Source of the DNA: Adenophora triphylla var. japonica
Lineage: Eukaryota; Streptophyta; Magnoliopsida; Asterales; Campanulaceae
Length of the DNA stretch: 64,000 nucleotides
Assembly: GCA_022495995.1 (NCBI GenBank)
Contig: JAFEMH010002499.1
Coordinates: 62,001 to 126,000 of the forward strand
Direction of reading: 5' to 3'
The first letter of the stretch is position 1. Each line of letters opens with the position of its first letter. The notes below the pieces were generated by a model that saw only the letters and a program-made list of their open reading frames with translations, was not told the origin of the DNA and ran no database searches. Shown in pieces: positions 22,642 through 33,500 of this stretch. Both the position numbers and the translations under genes were made by a program.

Positions 22642-23190
22642 ATGGACGTCGTCGTTAAGCAAGAAATCTCCGAACCAATCGCCTATCAACTTATTCCGGC
22701 TGATGTAGCCGCCGCCACCACTTGCTCCGATTCCGGTAACGGTTCCAACTCCGACGATTCTGGCTATTTCCGCCCTTCTAAAAAGAAGCAGAAACTCCAA
22801 GTTGTGCTTCCCGTTGGATTCCTCGATCCTCTCTCTCCGGAAGAACGATTAGCACTGAATAAGCCGGAATTGAATATTCAAACTAGTAGTAATCATAAAA
22901 ATAATGTTACTACTCTTGCGATTCGTGATGATGACGCCACCTTGTTTGGAGACGACAAGATTACTGGTTTAGGGATTCAGAGTTGTAGGCAATTTTGGAA
23001 AGCAGCAAATTGCTTGGATGAGGAATCTACAAGTGGCTATGATTCCACTTCACATCTTGCTGCCATGGATCATGTCAGGGTTCATCCGAGGTTCTTGCAT
23101 TCAAATGCTACCAGCCATAAATGGGCTTTGGGAGCTTTTGCGGAGCTTCTAGACAATGCTTTAGATGAGGGAAGGCGACCTTCTCCTAGC
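22642..23190 (+). pseudogene. MORC-family ATPase, captured 5' fragment
   Basis: The frame starts at ATG 22642 (MDVVVKQEISEPI), preceded by a pyrimidine-rich leader that looks like a captured 5' UTR. It carries a basic patch (SKKKQKLQVVLPVGFLDPL) and then the conserved plant MORC block SCRQFWKA, MDHVRVHPRFLHSNATSHKW and ALGAFAELLDNALDE. The last contains the Glu-x-x-Asp-Asn N-box of the GHKL ATPase (about residues 170-178). Homology stops right after this box; the frame then runs into unrelated sequence and ends at 23214. MORC proteins are nuclear ATPases that compact chromatin and repress transposons. This fragment lacks the rest of the ATPase, the S5 domain and the coiled coil, so it cannot be a working enzyme. 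It is in sense orientation inside LARD-2. Confidence 0.88.
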
Positions 23191-24139
23191 AAGGTTGCTG
23201 CTGCGCATACGTGACCGAAGGCTACAGTCGACCGAGCAAAAGAACAGTCACACAACCAACATTCATTCTAAACCCACATGCTATCTCTTAATTGAGAGAC
23301 TTCAGGTGTACTCTTCCCATATCTACTGTCATTATTTACAAATTACATATTGTGATGGGATTATTGTACAAAAATATATACTTGAATTAGTATACTTCAT
23401 TCATTTATCAGGTGCATACCTGGATGATTACAAGGAATCTAATGCCAGATTGCTTGTATTGAGTTTCTTTGCTGCAGAATAGTGCAGGATTTAAAATGTG
23501 GGATTGCAACCCATGATTCTAGTATCACACATATAGCATACTTTGCTGCAAAAACCAATGCAGGAAATTGGTAGACCTCATCTGTAGCAGGAAAGGAATC
23601 AAAGGGCTATGCATTAGACATCATTGCAGTTCTCATGTCAAAATTCATCAGATTAGCATGCCCTTCAATCAATTGGTAAGTTCAGACCATGCTAGGAGGA
23701 CAGTGTCAGATCTCTTTACTACCTAAACAGGGACGGATACATGAAATTGCTACCATCAAGCACTAGTCGAACCATACAACGACGAACCCCCAATTGTCCA
23801 GCTGGTGATCCATTCGATCTATCTCTGGTCAGCCTTTGCGAGTATTCTCGTCAGACATTTGTAGCAAACATCAGAACAACGTCCGATCATACCAGGTGTA
23901 CTCTCTCCATATACTACTGCTATGTGACATGAAGTTAAATCGTCCTGTTACACAATTGACAATCTGCCATGCTTAATTAATATTGATAATCTGCCTATCA
24001 GTTTTGCTTAGTGCTTAAGTGATTGTATCATTTAACACAATTGTCGTGGATGCTTCGAGTCCACCCACTTGCAGGAAAAGAAAGCAAAGTGGCTTAACGA
24101 AGCAAGCCCCACTTGAAGTCCCACATCGAGCGGCCTAGC
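23191..24139. other. LARD-2 stretch of unknown origin
   Basis: No protein similarity recognised. Two related segments (CAGGTGTACTCTTCCCATAT near 23305 and AGGTGTACTCTCTCCATATA near 23895) suggest an internal duplication. The stretch joins the MORC and ATG16 fragments and may include captured introns or UTRs. Confidence 0.5.
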
Positions 24140-25200
24140 ATCCATGTGGAAGCAATCAAACATGCTCTGAAAGCTCTTAGGAAGCGGCATTTGTTGGAAG
24201 AGGGTGCCCACGCCCCTGCCTTCTTAGCTATTTCTAGACCCCTTGTTCATCAGGGTTTAGAATGGAAGGAGAAAGCAGAAAATCTTGAAATTGAACTTCA
24301 GCAATGTTATAAAGCCCAAGCTCGATTGTCTGAGCATCTTGTGATTGAAGTTGCTGAGTCCAGAGCTTCAAAAGCTTTTGTTCAAATGAAAGAGGTCTTG
24401 ATCCCTGACCTGCAAAAAGAGCTAACCCAAGCAAGGGTCTTCCCTCAATGCCTACTTCTATGTAACTCAGCAGTGGTGGGAACTCTCAACGGGAGATTTA
24501 AGAAAATGCAGGATGCCGAACGGCTTAACAATGCTAATGTATTATATGAAGATATGCTTGATCGAATCAAAGCCAGAGGCATAGAGCAACTTGCTCAACA
24601 GCAAGTGGATGACATAGTCCGTCAAAGTGAAGAAGGTGCTGAGTACTACGCGGAGTCAACTATCCCCAATACATCTAAACATAAAATTATCTTCCCATGA
24701 TGGCGGTTGTGCTTCCATAGTTTTTGAGATTATATCTGGCATATTGATTAGTGGGGGCCACGATCAGACCGTAAAGATGTGGGACCCAAATGCTGGATCA
24801 CTAACTCGAACTTTCCACGGTTGTTTAGGCTCCGTGCTTGATCCATCATTGCAGCGAACAGCTCAAATAACTTGTACGTCTGGGATGCAAGTTCAGGTAG
24901 GCCTTGCCATACATTAACAGGCCATATCGATAAAGTATGTGCTGTTGATGTCAGCAGATTTTCTAGCCGGTATGTCGTCAGTGCAGCATATGATCGTACT
25001 ATTAAAATCTGGGATCTATATAAAGGCTACTGCAATAACGATATTATTTTGCCCAGTAACTGCAAAGCTATATCATTCAGTGTAGATGGTCAGGCCATTT
25101 GTTCAGGGCATGTAGATGGGAATCTCAGATTATGGGATATTCAGACCGGAAAACTTTTCAATGAAGTTGCTGCACATTCTTCTGCTGTTACTTCAAATAT
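24140..25200 (+). pseudogene. ATG16: ATG16 retrocopy fragment
   Basis: Plant ATG16 binds the ATG12-ATG5 conjugate and directs ATG8 lipidation during autophagosome formation. Seen here are the N-terminal helix and coiled coil (VEAIKHALKALRKRHLLEEG, EWKEKAENLEIELQQCYKAQ, 24140-24440). A short unrelated join (24440-24505) replaces roughly 50 expected residues. Then come KKMQDAERLNNANVLYEDML (24500-24650) and WD40 repeats in two further frames: LISGGHDQTVKMWDPNAGSL (about 24745), YVWDASSGRPCHTLTGHIDK (about 24875), AYDRTIKIWDLYKGYC and SGHVDGNLRLWDIQTGKL (to about 25190). Frameshifts near 24690 and 24830-24870 and loss of the last WD repeats show it is dead. Coding sequence runs across the coiled coil and several WD repeats without visible introns, which points to capture from mRNA. 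Confidence 0.9.
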
Positions 25201-25414
25201 CTCTCCCACTTGTCAGTATCGTATTTCCATTTCTCGAGAGATTACCCACGGCTCACAGGTCGGGCAGAAGATTGGCAGACATAGCGGAAAATTTGCCAAA
25301 TACTCTTCATTGAGGACTTTTCTCGAACAGATTGCGGGCTCGGTTCGGCCTTCAATTCAGTCACGAGAAAATCGAGCATCAACATTGACTTGGCGAAACA
25401 AGGATGGATGACAA

Positions 25415-25890
25415 CCAGACGTTCGTGATACAGTTATGTCCGTCCCAGATTTAGCCCCTCTTCTCGTCAGCGGCCATACCCTGACTTGAAACAAGGAGAG
25501 CTGTAGGACGTTGACGAACTAATTCAGATGGAGATACCAGACGTTCGTGATACAGTTCTGTCCGTCCCAGATTTAGCCCCTCTTCTCGTCAGCGGCCATA
25601 CCCTGACTTGAGACAAGGAGAGCTGTAGGACGTTGACGAACTAATTCAGATGGAGATACCAGACGTTCGTGATACAGTTCTGTCCGTCCCAGATTTAGCC
25701 CCTCTTCTCGTCAGCGGCCATACCCTGACTTGAGACAAGGAGAGCTGTAGGACGTTGACGAACTAATTCAGATGGGAGATACCAGACGTTCGTGATACAG
25801 TTCTGTCCGTCCCAGATTTAGCCCCTCTTCTCGTCAGCGGCCATACCCTGACTTGAGACAAGGAGAGCTGCAGGACGTAGACGAACTAGT
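25415..25890. repeat. 122-bp tandem repeat, four copies
   Basis: Units start CCAGACGTTCGTGATACAGT at 25415, 25537, 25659 and 25782 and are nearly identical, so amplification is recent. Confidence 0.96.
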
Positions 25891-25989
25891 GGAAATGAGT
25901 CAATGAAATTCAAATTCACTTCTTCAAACGTGCAAGGCCACTATCAACTACTGACACCAACGCTGGAAGACGAGGATCTCATCTCCTAC

Positions 25990-26560
25990 TCTTGCCTTAC
26001 GTCTTGACGAGGGTCCGCCTCGACTCAATGACTATAGGCTCTTCACAGCCAAGACTGAGGATCTCTCCTCAGCCTACTGGCTTACCTTACATCCTGACGA
26101 GGGTCCGCCTCGATTCAAGGATTACAAGGTTCAAACAATCAACCTTACATCCTGACGAGGGTCCGCCTCGATTCAAGGATTACAAGGTTCCAACCATCTA
26201 CCTTACATCCTGACGAGGGTCCACCTCGATTCAAGGATTACAAGGTTCAAACAATCAACCTTACATCCTGACGAGGGTCCGCCTCGATTCAAGGATTACA
26301 AGGTTCAAACAATCTACCTTACATCCTGACGAGGGTCCGCCTCGATTCAAGGATTACAAGGTTCCAACCATCAACCTTACATCCTGACGAGGGTCCGCCT
26401 CGATTCAAGGATTACAAGGTTCCAACAATCAACCTTACATCCTGACGAGGGTCCGCCTCGATTCAAGGATTACAAGGTTCAAACAATCAACCTTACATCC
26501 TGACAAGGGTCCGCCTCGATTCAAGGATTACAAGATTCAAACAATCAAGATTAAGGAGTC
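25990..26560. repeat. 58-bp tandem repeat, about eight copies plus diverged leaders
   Basis: The unit is AACCTTACATCCTGACGAGG, GTCCGCCTCGATTCAAGGAT, TACAAGGTTCAAACAATC. Copies near 26000-26090 are more diverged than the central ones. 26560-26811 then holds unremarkable sequence up to the polypurine tract. Confidence 0.95.
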
Positions 26561-26811
26561 TCCCTCGGCATAATGACTTGAGTCAGACAAAAATATCAAA
26601 TCATCTAGAACCGAGCTAACCTCCTTGTTCTACATTGTCAAAGGTATGAGACAAGCTTCCTCGTCTTCCCAAAATTGTTTTGACACTTGGCGAGTATTCA
26701 ACATACAAATATTCAACAACGAGGTCAAAATCAACCACAGGGTATGACTCCTTAGACAAAGACTAAACTTCCTTCTTTTACTTCGATGCAAGCAAGGAAG
26801 TTGGGGGCCAC

Positions 26812-27286
26812 TGAACGGAATATAATTCTCCTCCTATCAAATACCCTTAAAAATAAGGGAAGCAATGAGCACTCAGAATCCTAATCCAAAAGGGATTTAT
26901 TCTTCCTCAAGAAGTCTTATTTGGAGCGGACTCCTAGCAAGTTAAGGAACCTAAATTAGACAAAGATTCACTCTCCTAATACAACTCAACTATGGAACTC
27001 CTATTCTTACAGGACTCACCACTTGAAAGCTATAAATAAGGGTCTTGACCCTCACACAAAAGGTACATTCAAACACCCTCTCAATACTATAATACGCCTT
27101 CCCTCCCGGTTTATATCATCTTCATATACAGATGCTTATTCTCACGCCGGAGGGTTTGCGCGGGGGTAACTCCCCGCGCCCTAACGGTGTTTGTTTTGCA
27201 GATCCGTTCGTCGTTCGCCCAGGAATTCAATGCCGCGTTCCCGACTGATCAGGTACCCCCGGTACCGCTCATTTTTTGCTGCATCA
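26812..27286 (+). repeat. LARD-2 3' LTR
   Basis: Partner of 21801-22275, same length, differing at about five sites by eye (for example in the CCTTCCCTCCCGG run near 27102 and AATTCAATGCCG near 27228). The purine-rich AAGGAAGTTGGGGGCCA directly upstream acts as the polypurine tract. Confidence 0.95.
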
Positions 27287-27291
27287 GTTAC

Positions 27292-28248
27292 TTTATAAAT
27301 AATGAGGATAGGATACCTCCCAAAAAGTGGGCTAAGGCATCCTACCTCGGATATATTATACTGCCTCCCAAAAACGAGCCAAGGCTTTAAACAAAAATTA
27401 TAAAATTGTAGGTATCTGAAGGCATTATCACCTATCATGGACGTCATGGCTTGCATGTTCTCCTAAAATTCACAAATGAAGGGATCAAGGGGAAAATGCG
27501 GGCCCAACAGAAATTGTTTATAGTGAGTTAAGCTTTTAAACGCTCTTTGGGCATCCTCGTCGTCCAAGGGTACAGCCGGGGAGTAAGTCAACCTATACTC
27601 ATTCCTCGATATTTTATAGTTGCCATATAAATCCATGATCATAGTCTCTCCAGCCTTCACCTGCCTCCCCCTGGGCATGCTCGACCCTCTTCTCTGGGTA
27701 GTACCCCTTTGAGACCGACCACCATCTCCTCGTTGACGAGCATCAACTTGTGCCCCCTCATCAAAGGCACTCACTATCCTGCCCGACGTGGAGGCCCTAG
27801 CGTCAAAATGGGCAGTTGGTGGATTTATATTTCCTTCGGCCATATCTGTAAAAGAAACAGGGGAGTCCGTAGTGGACAGTAAGAACAACGACGAAGACAA
27901 GGGAGCATTCTCTCCACCCGTCTCAACTGCTAAAGTCGAGGAAGGGCCCTCACCTACCCGTGGTCGCTCTAAATGTCCGACTTTCAGATAATAAATGCTA
28001 ATAGGGTCGAGGATCTCAGTCCACCCATTGAACAATAGTACATTGGGGCTATTGACGTCGAGACGGTCAATCCTAAACCGACTAGGATACACCACGTCAG
28101 TTTTGGGTTTCTGATACCTTGTCAAGATCTCCCTAATCTCTACTAAACCCACCATCATTCAGGGACCATCCGTCCTCTTGTATATACGAAGATTTTAGGT
28201 GTGATAATAGTAAATAGCATTGGGATTGCTTCTCCAGGTACGAGCCAT
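27292..28248 (-). pseudogene. gypsy-1 antisense accessory ORF
   Basis: This frame lies on the strand opposite to gypsy-1 pol, between the tandem array and the 3' LTR. A likely start is MARTWRSNPNAIYYY at 28248. The frame then has two stops and continues as VGLVEIREILTRYQKPKTDV and RFRIDRLDVNSPNVLLFNGW. A Ser/Gly/Arg-rich middle (28000-27650) and a final YRLTYSPAVPLDDEDAQRAF segment follow. A TAG at 27463-27465 interrupts it before it runs on (MQAMTSMIGDNAFRYLQFYN) and is cut by LARD-2. I recognise no enzyme domain. Antisense ORFs at this position are known from Tat-lineage elements such as Grande. The function is unknown. Confidence 0.65.
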
Positions 28249-28760
28249 AACGAACAAGATGAAGGCTCCAAGAACAACAATGGTGGAAAATGCTAAACCC
28301 TAACAATACCTTAACTCAAGAATGCCAAAAAAGGTGACGAGGAAAGGGGATTTACCTGTTTCGAAGATGAATGGAAGGAATAATCAACAAAAAGGAGCTT
28401 AAATCGTCCGAAATCGAGGCAAAATCCAAAGTAATCTCTAGACATCTCAAAGCTTGCCCTCTTGCTATTGAACCTGTTGGTAAGAAAAGAGTAAAAAAGA
28501 GTGAAACCTTACCTTTTATACCTGGATCCGACCATGTATAGGCCAGATCAAATGGGTTGCACAACTCCCCACAAGCCGAATTAAATGCAAGTGCGTGTTC
28601 CGAAGAGGAATAGGAATGTCGTGTCAACATTTGGCGTGCTAATCAATGCAATAGTTCGCCGATTAAAATGATTAATCGCCTCGAAATCCGGGAAAACCCT
28701 TTCATATACGCAAAGCGGTCAACCACATGATCACCAAACTTTCTCCTCGACTAAGTCGAG

Positions 28761-28778
28761 ATAAAAAGTCGGGGCCAC
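28761..28778 (+). other. gypsy-1 polypurine tract
   Basis: ATAAAAAGTCGGGGCCAC lies immediately before the 3' LTR and matches the same position in LARD-2. Confidence 0.6.
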
Positions 28779-29406
28779 TAAACAATATAAACTGAGCATG
28801 ACCCATTGGGTCGAATGGGCAAGCTTACTGGGTCCAACGCAAAGTAATAATATGTACAACTCCTAAAGACGAGATAGGGAGTGAGTCTCTCTACCTATGG
28901 TCGTTTCACTATCTCGACATAACTACATGTCGACCAAAGCACGAAACAACCTCGACATAAGATTATGCCGACCAATGACTGGTGACCTAGACTCTTACAA
29001 GGGGCAGCAGTGAGTCGACCTAGGCCATTCACCAAACATGACTTGCCCGACATACGTCTGGTTAATACAATCTTAATTATAGTCAAATATGGAAAACATG
29101 AAATTAAGATCTGAATAGGAATCGAATCCTTAAAAAAAACTCCTAAACTTTCTTTCCAAGACTCTAAACCACCTCTAATAACTATAAATACAAGAAATAA
29201 ATCACAAGATAACGCATTTTTTGACTTTGATCTATTGTTAGTTGATTGCTCTCATTCATACCAATACTTACTCTCACGCCGAATGACATTCGATGGTGAA
29301 GCCTCAACTTAGTGTACGTGTTTATTCATCTTTTTCGGGCCATTCAAATCACTAGTAATATTCGACCAGTTGGATTTGGGCTGATCCGACATTTTTGGCA
29401 TTATCA
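28779..29406 (+). repeat. gypsy-1 3' LTR
   Basis: Begins TAAACAATATAA (probably a decayed TGAAC start like that of LARD-2) and ends TTGGCATTATCA, about 628 bp. A TATA-like ACTATAAATA lies near 29180 and CTCACGCCGA near 29273, the latter shared with the LARD-2 LTR. No partner LTR is in the window, so the ends are approximate. Confidence 0.65.
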
Positions 29407-29819
29407 TGTTTTAATTTGAGATGAAAAACTATGGTTTATATTGAGGAAGATTGAATGAGATGCGAGAAAGTGGCAATAAAGATAAAAGAAGAGCGTGGAT
29501 CAAGTAGATTTGAGGACGAAAGAGAGGTTTAGATCATCGTCGCTGGCTCAAGTCGAGCTCGAAATGGGAGAAATGATAGAGAGGGGGAGGGAGTGGTGAT
29601 AACATGGGATGATGGGGTTGGGGGCCTTGAAGAGGTGGCTTCCCTTGATGCAAAATATGATAGGAAATGGGTGAAGGGGGAGGGAAGGTTCGAATAGGAG
29701 AGGAAATACAAAAAGGGGCAACAACATGCCGGAGAAAAAGATCGACTAGAAAGAAAAGGGTGGTCAAAAGTTTGAACGAGAGGAGAGGTGCGGCGAAGGA
29801 AAGGGTGGAGTGGGGTAGG
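29407..29819. other. Spacer between gypsy-1 and copia-4
   Basis: No gene or known repeat seen. The plus strand is purine-rich (GAGG/GGGGA runs) and gives a low-complexity Pro/Ser-rich frame on the minus strand that I do not accept as a gene. Confidence 0.5.
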
Positions 29820-30569
29820 TGTTGGTGATTTTAGTGTCATCAGCTATTTTATTGTAATGGTGATTTACTAGAGATCAATGTGATTACGTATTGGACTCGG
29901 ATACGAGTAAGGGAAAGTGTGGAGTACACACTCATTTGAGCTAATACGAAATCAACCTCGAATAAAGAAGTAAAGGTTAAAGGGTAGCACATTTGACTTT
30001 GCTGATGTGCTTGGCCGAGCAGAGCCTTGACTCGCCCGAGCATAGCATAGCAGATTGTCAAAGTTTCTGGACAGTCATGCTCGGGCGTGGCATATGCCTT
30101 GCTCGGCCGAGCAAAATGATTGACACGGTCGTGCAGTTCACATGACACGATCGAGCAGCTGGGCAAAAAGTCTTTGGACATCTTTGCTCGACCGATCAAG
30201 TCACATGACTCGGCCGAGCAATTCCTGAACTGGTGTCATTTCAAACTGAAAAGACACAATGGTTGGCTAAAGTCATGACTGTTAATTAAACCCTTTAACT
30301 GATACCTTTCCATCTGTTTAAATACAGAGTTTGATCTCCTTTGTATAACATACACAAGATATACAACAACAGCGAAAACACAAAACAATTCTCAAGTTTA
30401 GATTTGTCTTCTTTGCCTAGAAACAAATTGTGTGATTGTCTTATCCCAATAGAGATTTCGTGTAACCCAGGCAATAAGGGTCGAAATACTTTATTCGGAA
30501 AGTGGATTATACACGATTCAATCATATATCCGGCCTTATTATCAACACCGAGACCCTATATCCCCAACA
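29820..30569 (+). repeat. copia-4 5' LTR
   Basis: TGTTGGTGATTTTAGTG to CCCCAACA, 750 bp. TTTAAATACAGAG near 30318 is the TATA candidate. TGCTCGGCCGAGCA at 30100-30113 and relatives near 30008, 30031, 30078, 30185 and 30209 lie upstream of it. Confidence 0.95.
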
Positions 30570-30595
30570 AACGAATAAAGTATTTTGTGATAGTC

Positions 30596-33500
30596 ATGGC
30601 TGGAGGAAGTAATGTGAAGGAGATGACGACTAAATTTGGGAAGCTAGACAAATTTGAAGGGAAAGATTATAGGCGTTGGAAGAATAAGATGCACTTCCTT
30701 TTGACAACGTTAAAAGTGGTGTATGTTCTATCTACCCCTATTCCAGAATTGTTGGAAGATGATAACTTGGAAGCAGTCAGACGCAGATCGAAGTGGGAAA
30801 ACGATTACTACATCTGCAGAGGACATATATTAAACGGTATGTCTGATTCTTTGTTTGATATTTATCAGAATGAGGAATCTGCAAAAGAGTTATGGGATTC
30901 TCTTGAATCCAAGTACATGGCAGAGGATGCTTCTAGTAAAAAGTTCCTTGTAAGTAATTTCAATAATTACAAGATGGTCGATTCAAGGCCTGTCATGGAA
31001 CAATTCAATGAACTCCTTAGAATCCTTGGACAATTTACACAATATGGGCTGAAGATGGATGAGTCAATAACTGTTTCAAGTGTGATTGACAAGTTGCCTC
31101 GCTCCTGGAAGGATTTCAAACACACCTTGAAACATGGTAAAGACGATCTGTCTTTGGTTCAACTTGGAAGTCACTTGCATATAGAGGAATCTCTTAGGGT
31201 GCAAGAGAATGACAAAGGCAAAGGAAAAGAAGTTGCTGGACCCTCTGTGAATATGATTGATGAGGGTGGAAACAATAAAAACAAAGGAAAGAAATGTAGT
31301 TTCAAAGACAATGGTTCTGGTCCCAACAAGAAGCCTAAATTGGCATGTTGGAAGTGTGGCAAAAACTGGTCACTTTAAGAAGGATTGTTGTGTTGGAAAC
31401 AAAAAGAATGGCGCAAGCACCAGTGGTTCGGGAAAGGGGTCTAAGGACCATTCTCAAGACCAAGGTCAGAATTTAGTACATGGTTGGAACAGATTTATGA
31501 AAAATTCTGTTTCACTAATTTCTGAAGCATTTTATGTGCAGGATGATGCTATTGCGTGGTGGATTGATTCCGGTGCCACAACTCATGTTTGCAAAGATCA
31601 TTGTTGGTTTAAGACATATGAACAAATGGAAGACGGATCCGTCCTCTACATGGGTGATGATCATTCCACTCCTATTCAAGGAAAAGGAAGTGTGGTGTTG
31701 GAATTCAGTTCAGGAAAAACTATTTCTTTGTTTAATGTATTGTATGTACCAAAACTTCGTAAGAATTTAATTTATGGTCATGCATTAAATAAGTGTGGAT
31801 ACAAACAAGTGTATGAATCCGATAAGTATATCTTGAAGTCTGGTGTATTTGTAGGATTTGGTTATTATAATAATGGGATGTTTATGTTGAATTTCAATAA
31901 AATTCTTGCTGACTCTAGTTCTGTTTATATGACTTCTTCTATTATTATCAATTCCTCATTATGGCATGCTCGGTTAGGACATGTGCACTATAAAAGAATG
32001 ATTGAAATGTCCAAAGATGGTTTAATTCCTGCTATTGATAAAAATACGGGAAAATGTAATACATGCATGTTGACAAAAATCACTAGAAAACCTTTTAAAA
32101 GTATTACAAGGAAATCTGTAAAACTTGAATTAATACATAGTGATTTATGTGATATTCATGCAACTTCATCTTTAGGCAATAAAAAGTATATTGTCACTTT
32201 TATAGATGATGCTTCTAGGTTTTGCTATATTTACTTGCTGCATACAAAAGATGAAGCCCTAGATTTATAAAACAGAAGTTGAACTTCAACTAAATGGCTT
32301 GATTAAAACCTTACGTACGGATAGAGGTGGTGAATATTATGATCCTAAATATTTCCAAACCGTAGGGATAATTCATGAAACTACGGCTCCTTATGTACCA
32401 CAATAAAATGGTGTGGCTGAAAGGAAAAATAGAACTCTTGAAGAAATGGTTAATTCCATGTTATCTTACTCGGGCTTGAGTGACGGGTTTTGGGGAGAAG
32501 CCATGTTAACGGCTTGTCATTTATTGAATAGAGTTCCTAATAAAAGGAACAAAATTACCCCATATGAACATTGGTATAAGAAACGACCCAACTTGACATT
32601 TTTGTGAGTTTGGGGATGTAGGGCCGTGGTTAGACTTCCGGACCCTAAAAGGAAAAAGTTGAGAGAAAAAGGTATTGACTGCATCTTTGTTGGATATGCT
32701 GAGCATTCCAAGACATATAGGTTTTATATTATAGAACCTAATGATTTCATTTCTATTAACACAATTATAGAATCAAGAGATGCAATCTTTGATGAGAATC
32801 GTTTCTCTTCAATACCTAGACCAAAGGATATTATACCAATTTCGGCTGAATCTCAAATGAATGATCATTCAATTGAGGTACCAAGTGAGACACCCGAACC
32901 TCGTAAAAGTAAAAGAGCAAGGAAAGCTAAATCATATGGTTCTGATTTTCAACTATATTTAGTTATGGGATCAAGAGATCAAATTGAATCTCAATACTCT
33001 TACTTTTATAGTATAGAGGAGGATCCAAGAACCTATGATGAAGCAATAAAATCTCGAGATGCTGGTTTTTGGAAAGAAGCAATTGATGATGAGATTAGTT
33101 CTATTATAGAAAATAATACATGGGTCTTGTCTGATTTACCACCAGGCTGTAAACCTTTAGGGTACAAATGGATCTTCAAAAGGAAGATGAAAGTCGATGG
33201 AACAATTGACAAGTTTAAAGCTCGATTGGTAATCCAAGGCTATAGACAAAAGGAAGGGATCGATTACTTCGATACCTATGCACCGGTTGCTCGTATCACT
33301 ACTATTTGATTACTGATAGCTTTGGCAGCTATTCAGAATCTATTGATCCATCAAATGGATGTCAAAACAACATTTTTAAATGGTGATTTGGAAGAAGAAG
33401 TGTATATGAACAACCTGAAGGATTTGTTATGCCCGGTAATGAGCATAAGGTATGTAAGTTAATTAAGTCATTGTATGGGCTCAAGTAAGCACCTAAACAA

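Larger units (their letters stand above)
21801..27286 (+). mobile_element. LARD-2: young non-autonomous LTR element with captured host gene fragments
   Basis: Two 475-bp LTRs (21801-22275 and 26812-27286), TGAACG to GCATCA, flank a 4.5-kb interior. A perfect target duplication GTTAC lies at 21796-21800 and 27287-27291. The interior has no gag or pol. It holds a MORC gene 5' fragment, an intronless broken ATG16 copy and two tandem arrays. The sequence before the 3' LTR (GAAGTTGGGGGCCAC) matches the end of gypsy-1 (AAGTCGGGGCCAC before its 3' LTR), and both LTRs begin TRAAC, so a gypsy-1-like Tat element is the likely helper. The LTR pair differs at about five positions by eye, so the insertion is young relative to its host element. 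Confidence 0.95.

Noticed and set aside
22600..22800. Minus-strand Gly-rich frame opposite the MORC fragment
   Set aside because: Shadow of the real sense-strand MORC coding sequence.
29529..29840. Minus-strand Pro/Ser-rich open frame
   Set aside because: Low-complexity product of a purine-rich strand, no start context or homology, partly overlapping the copia-4 LTR.
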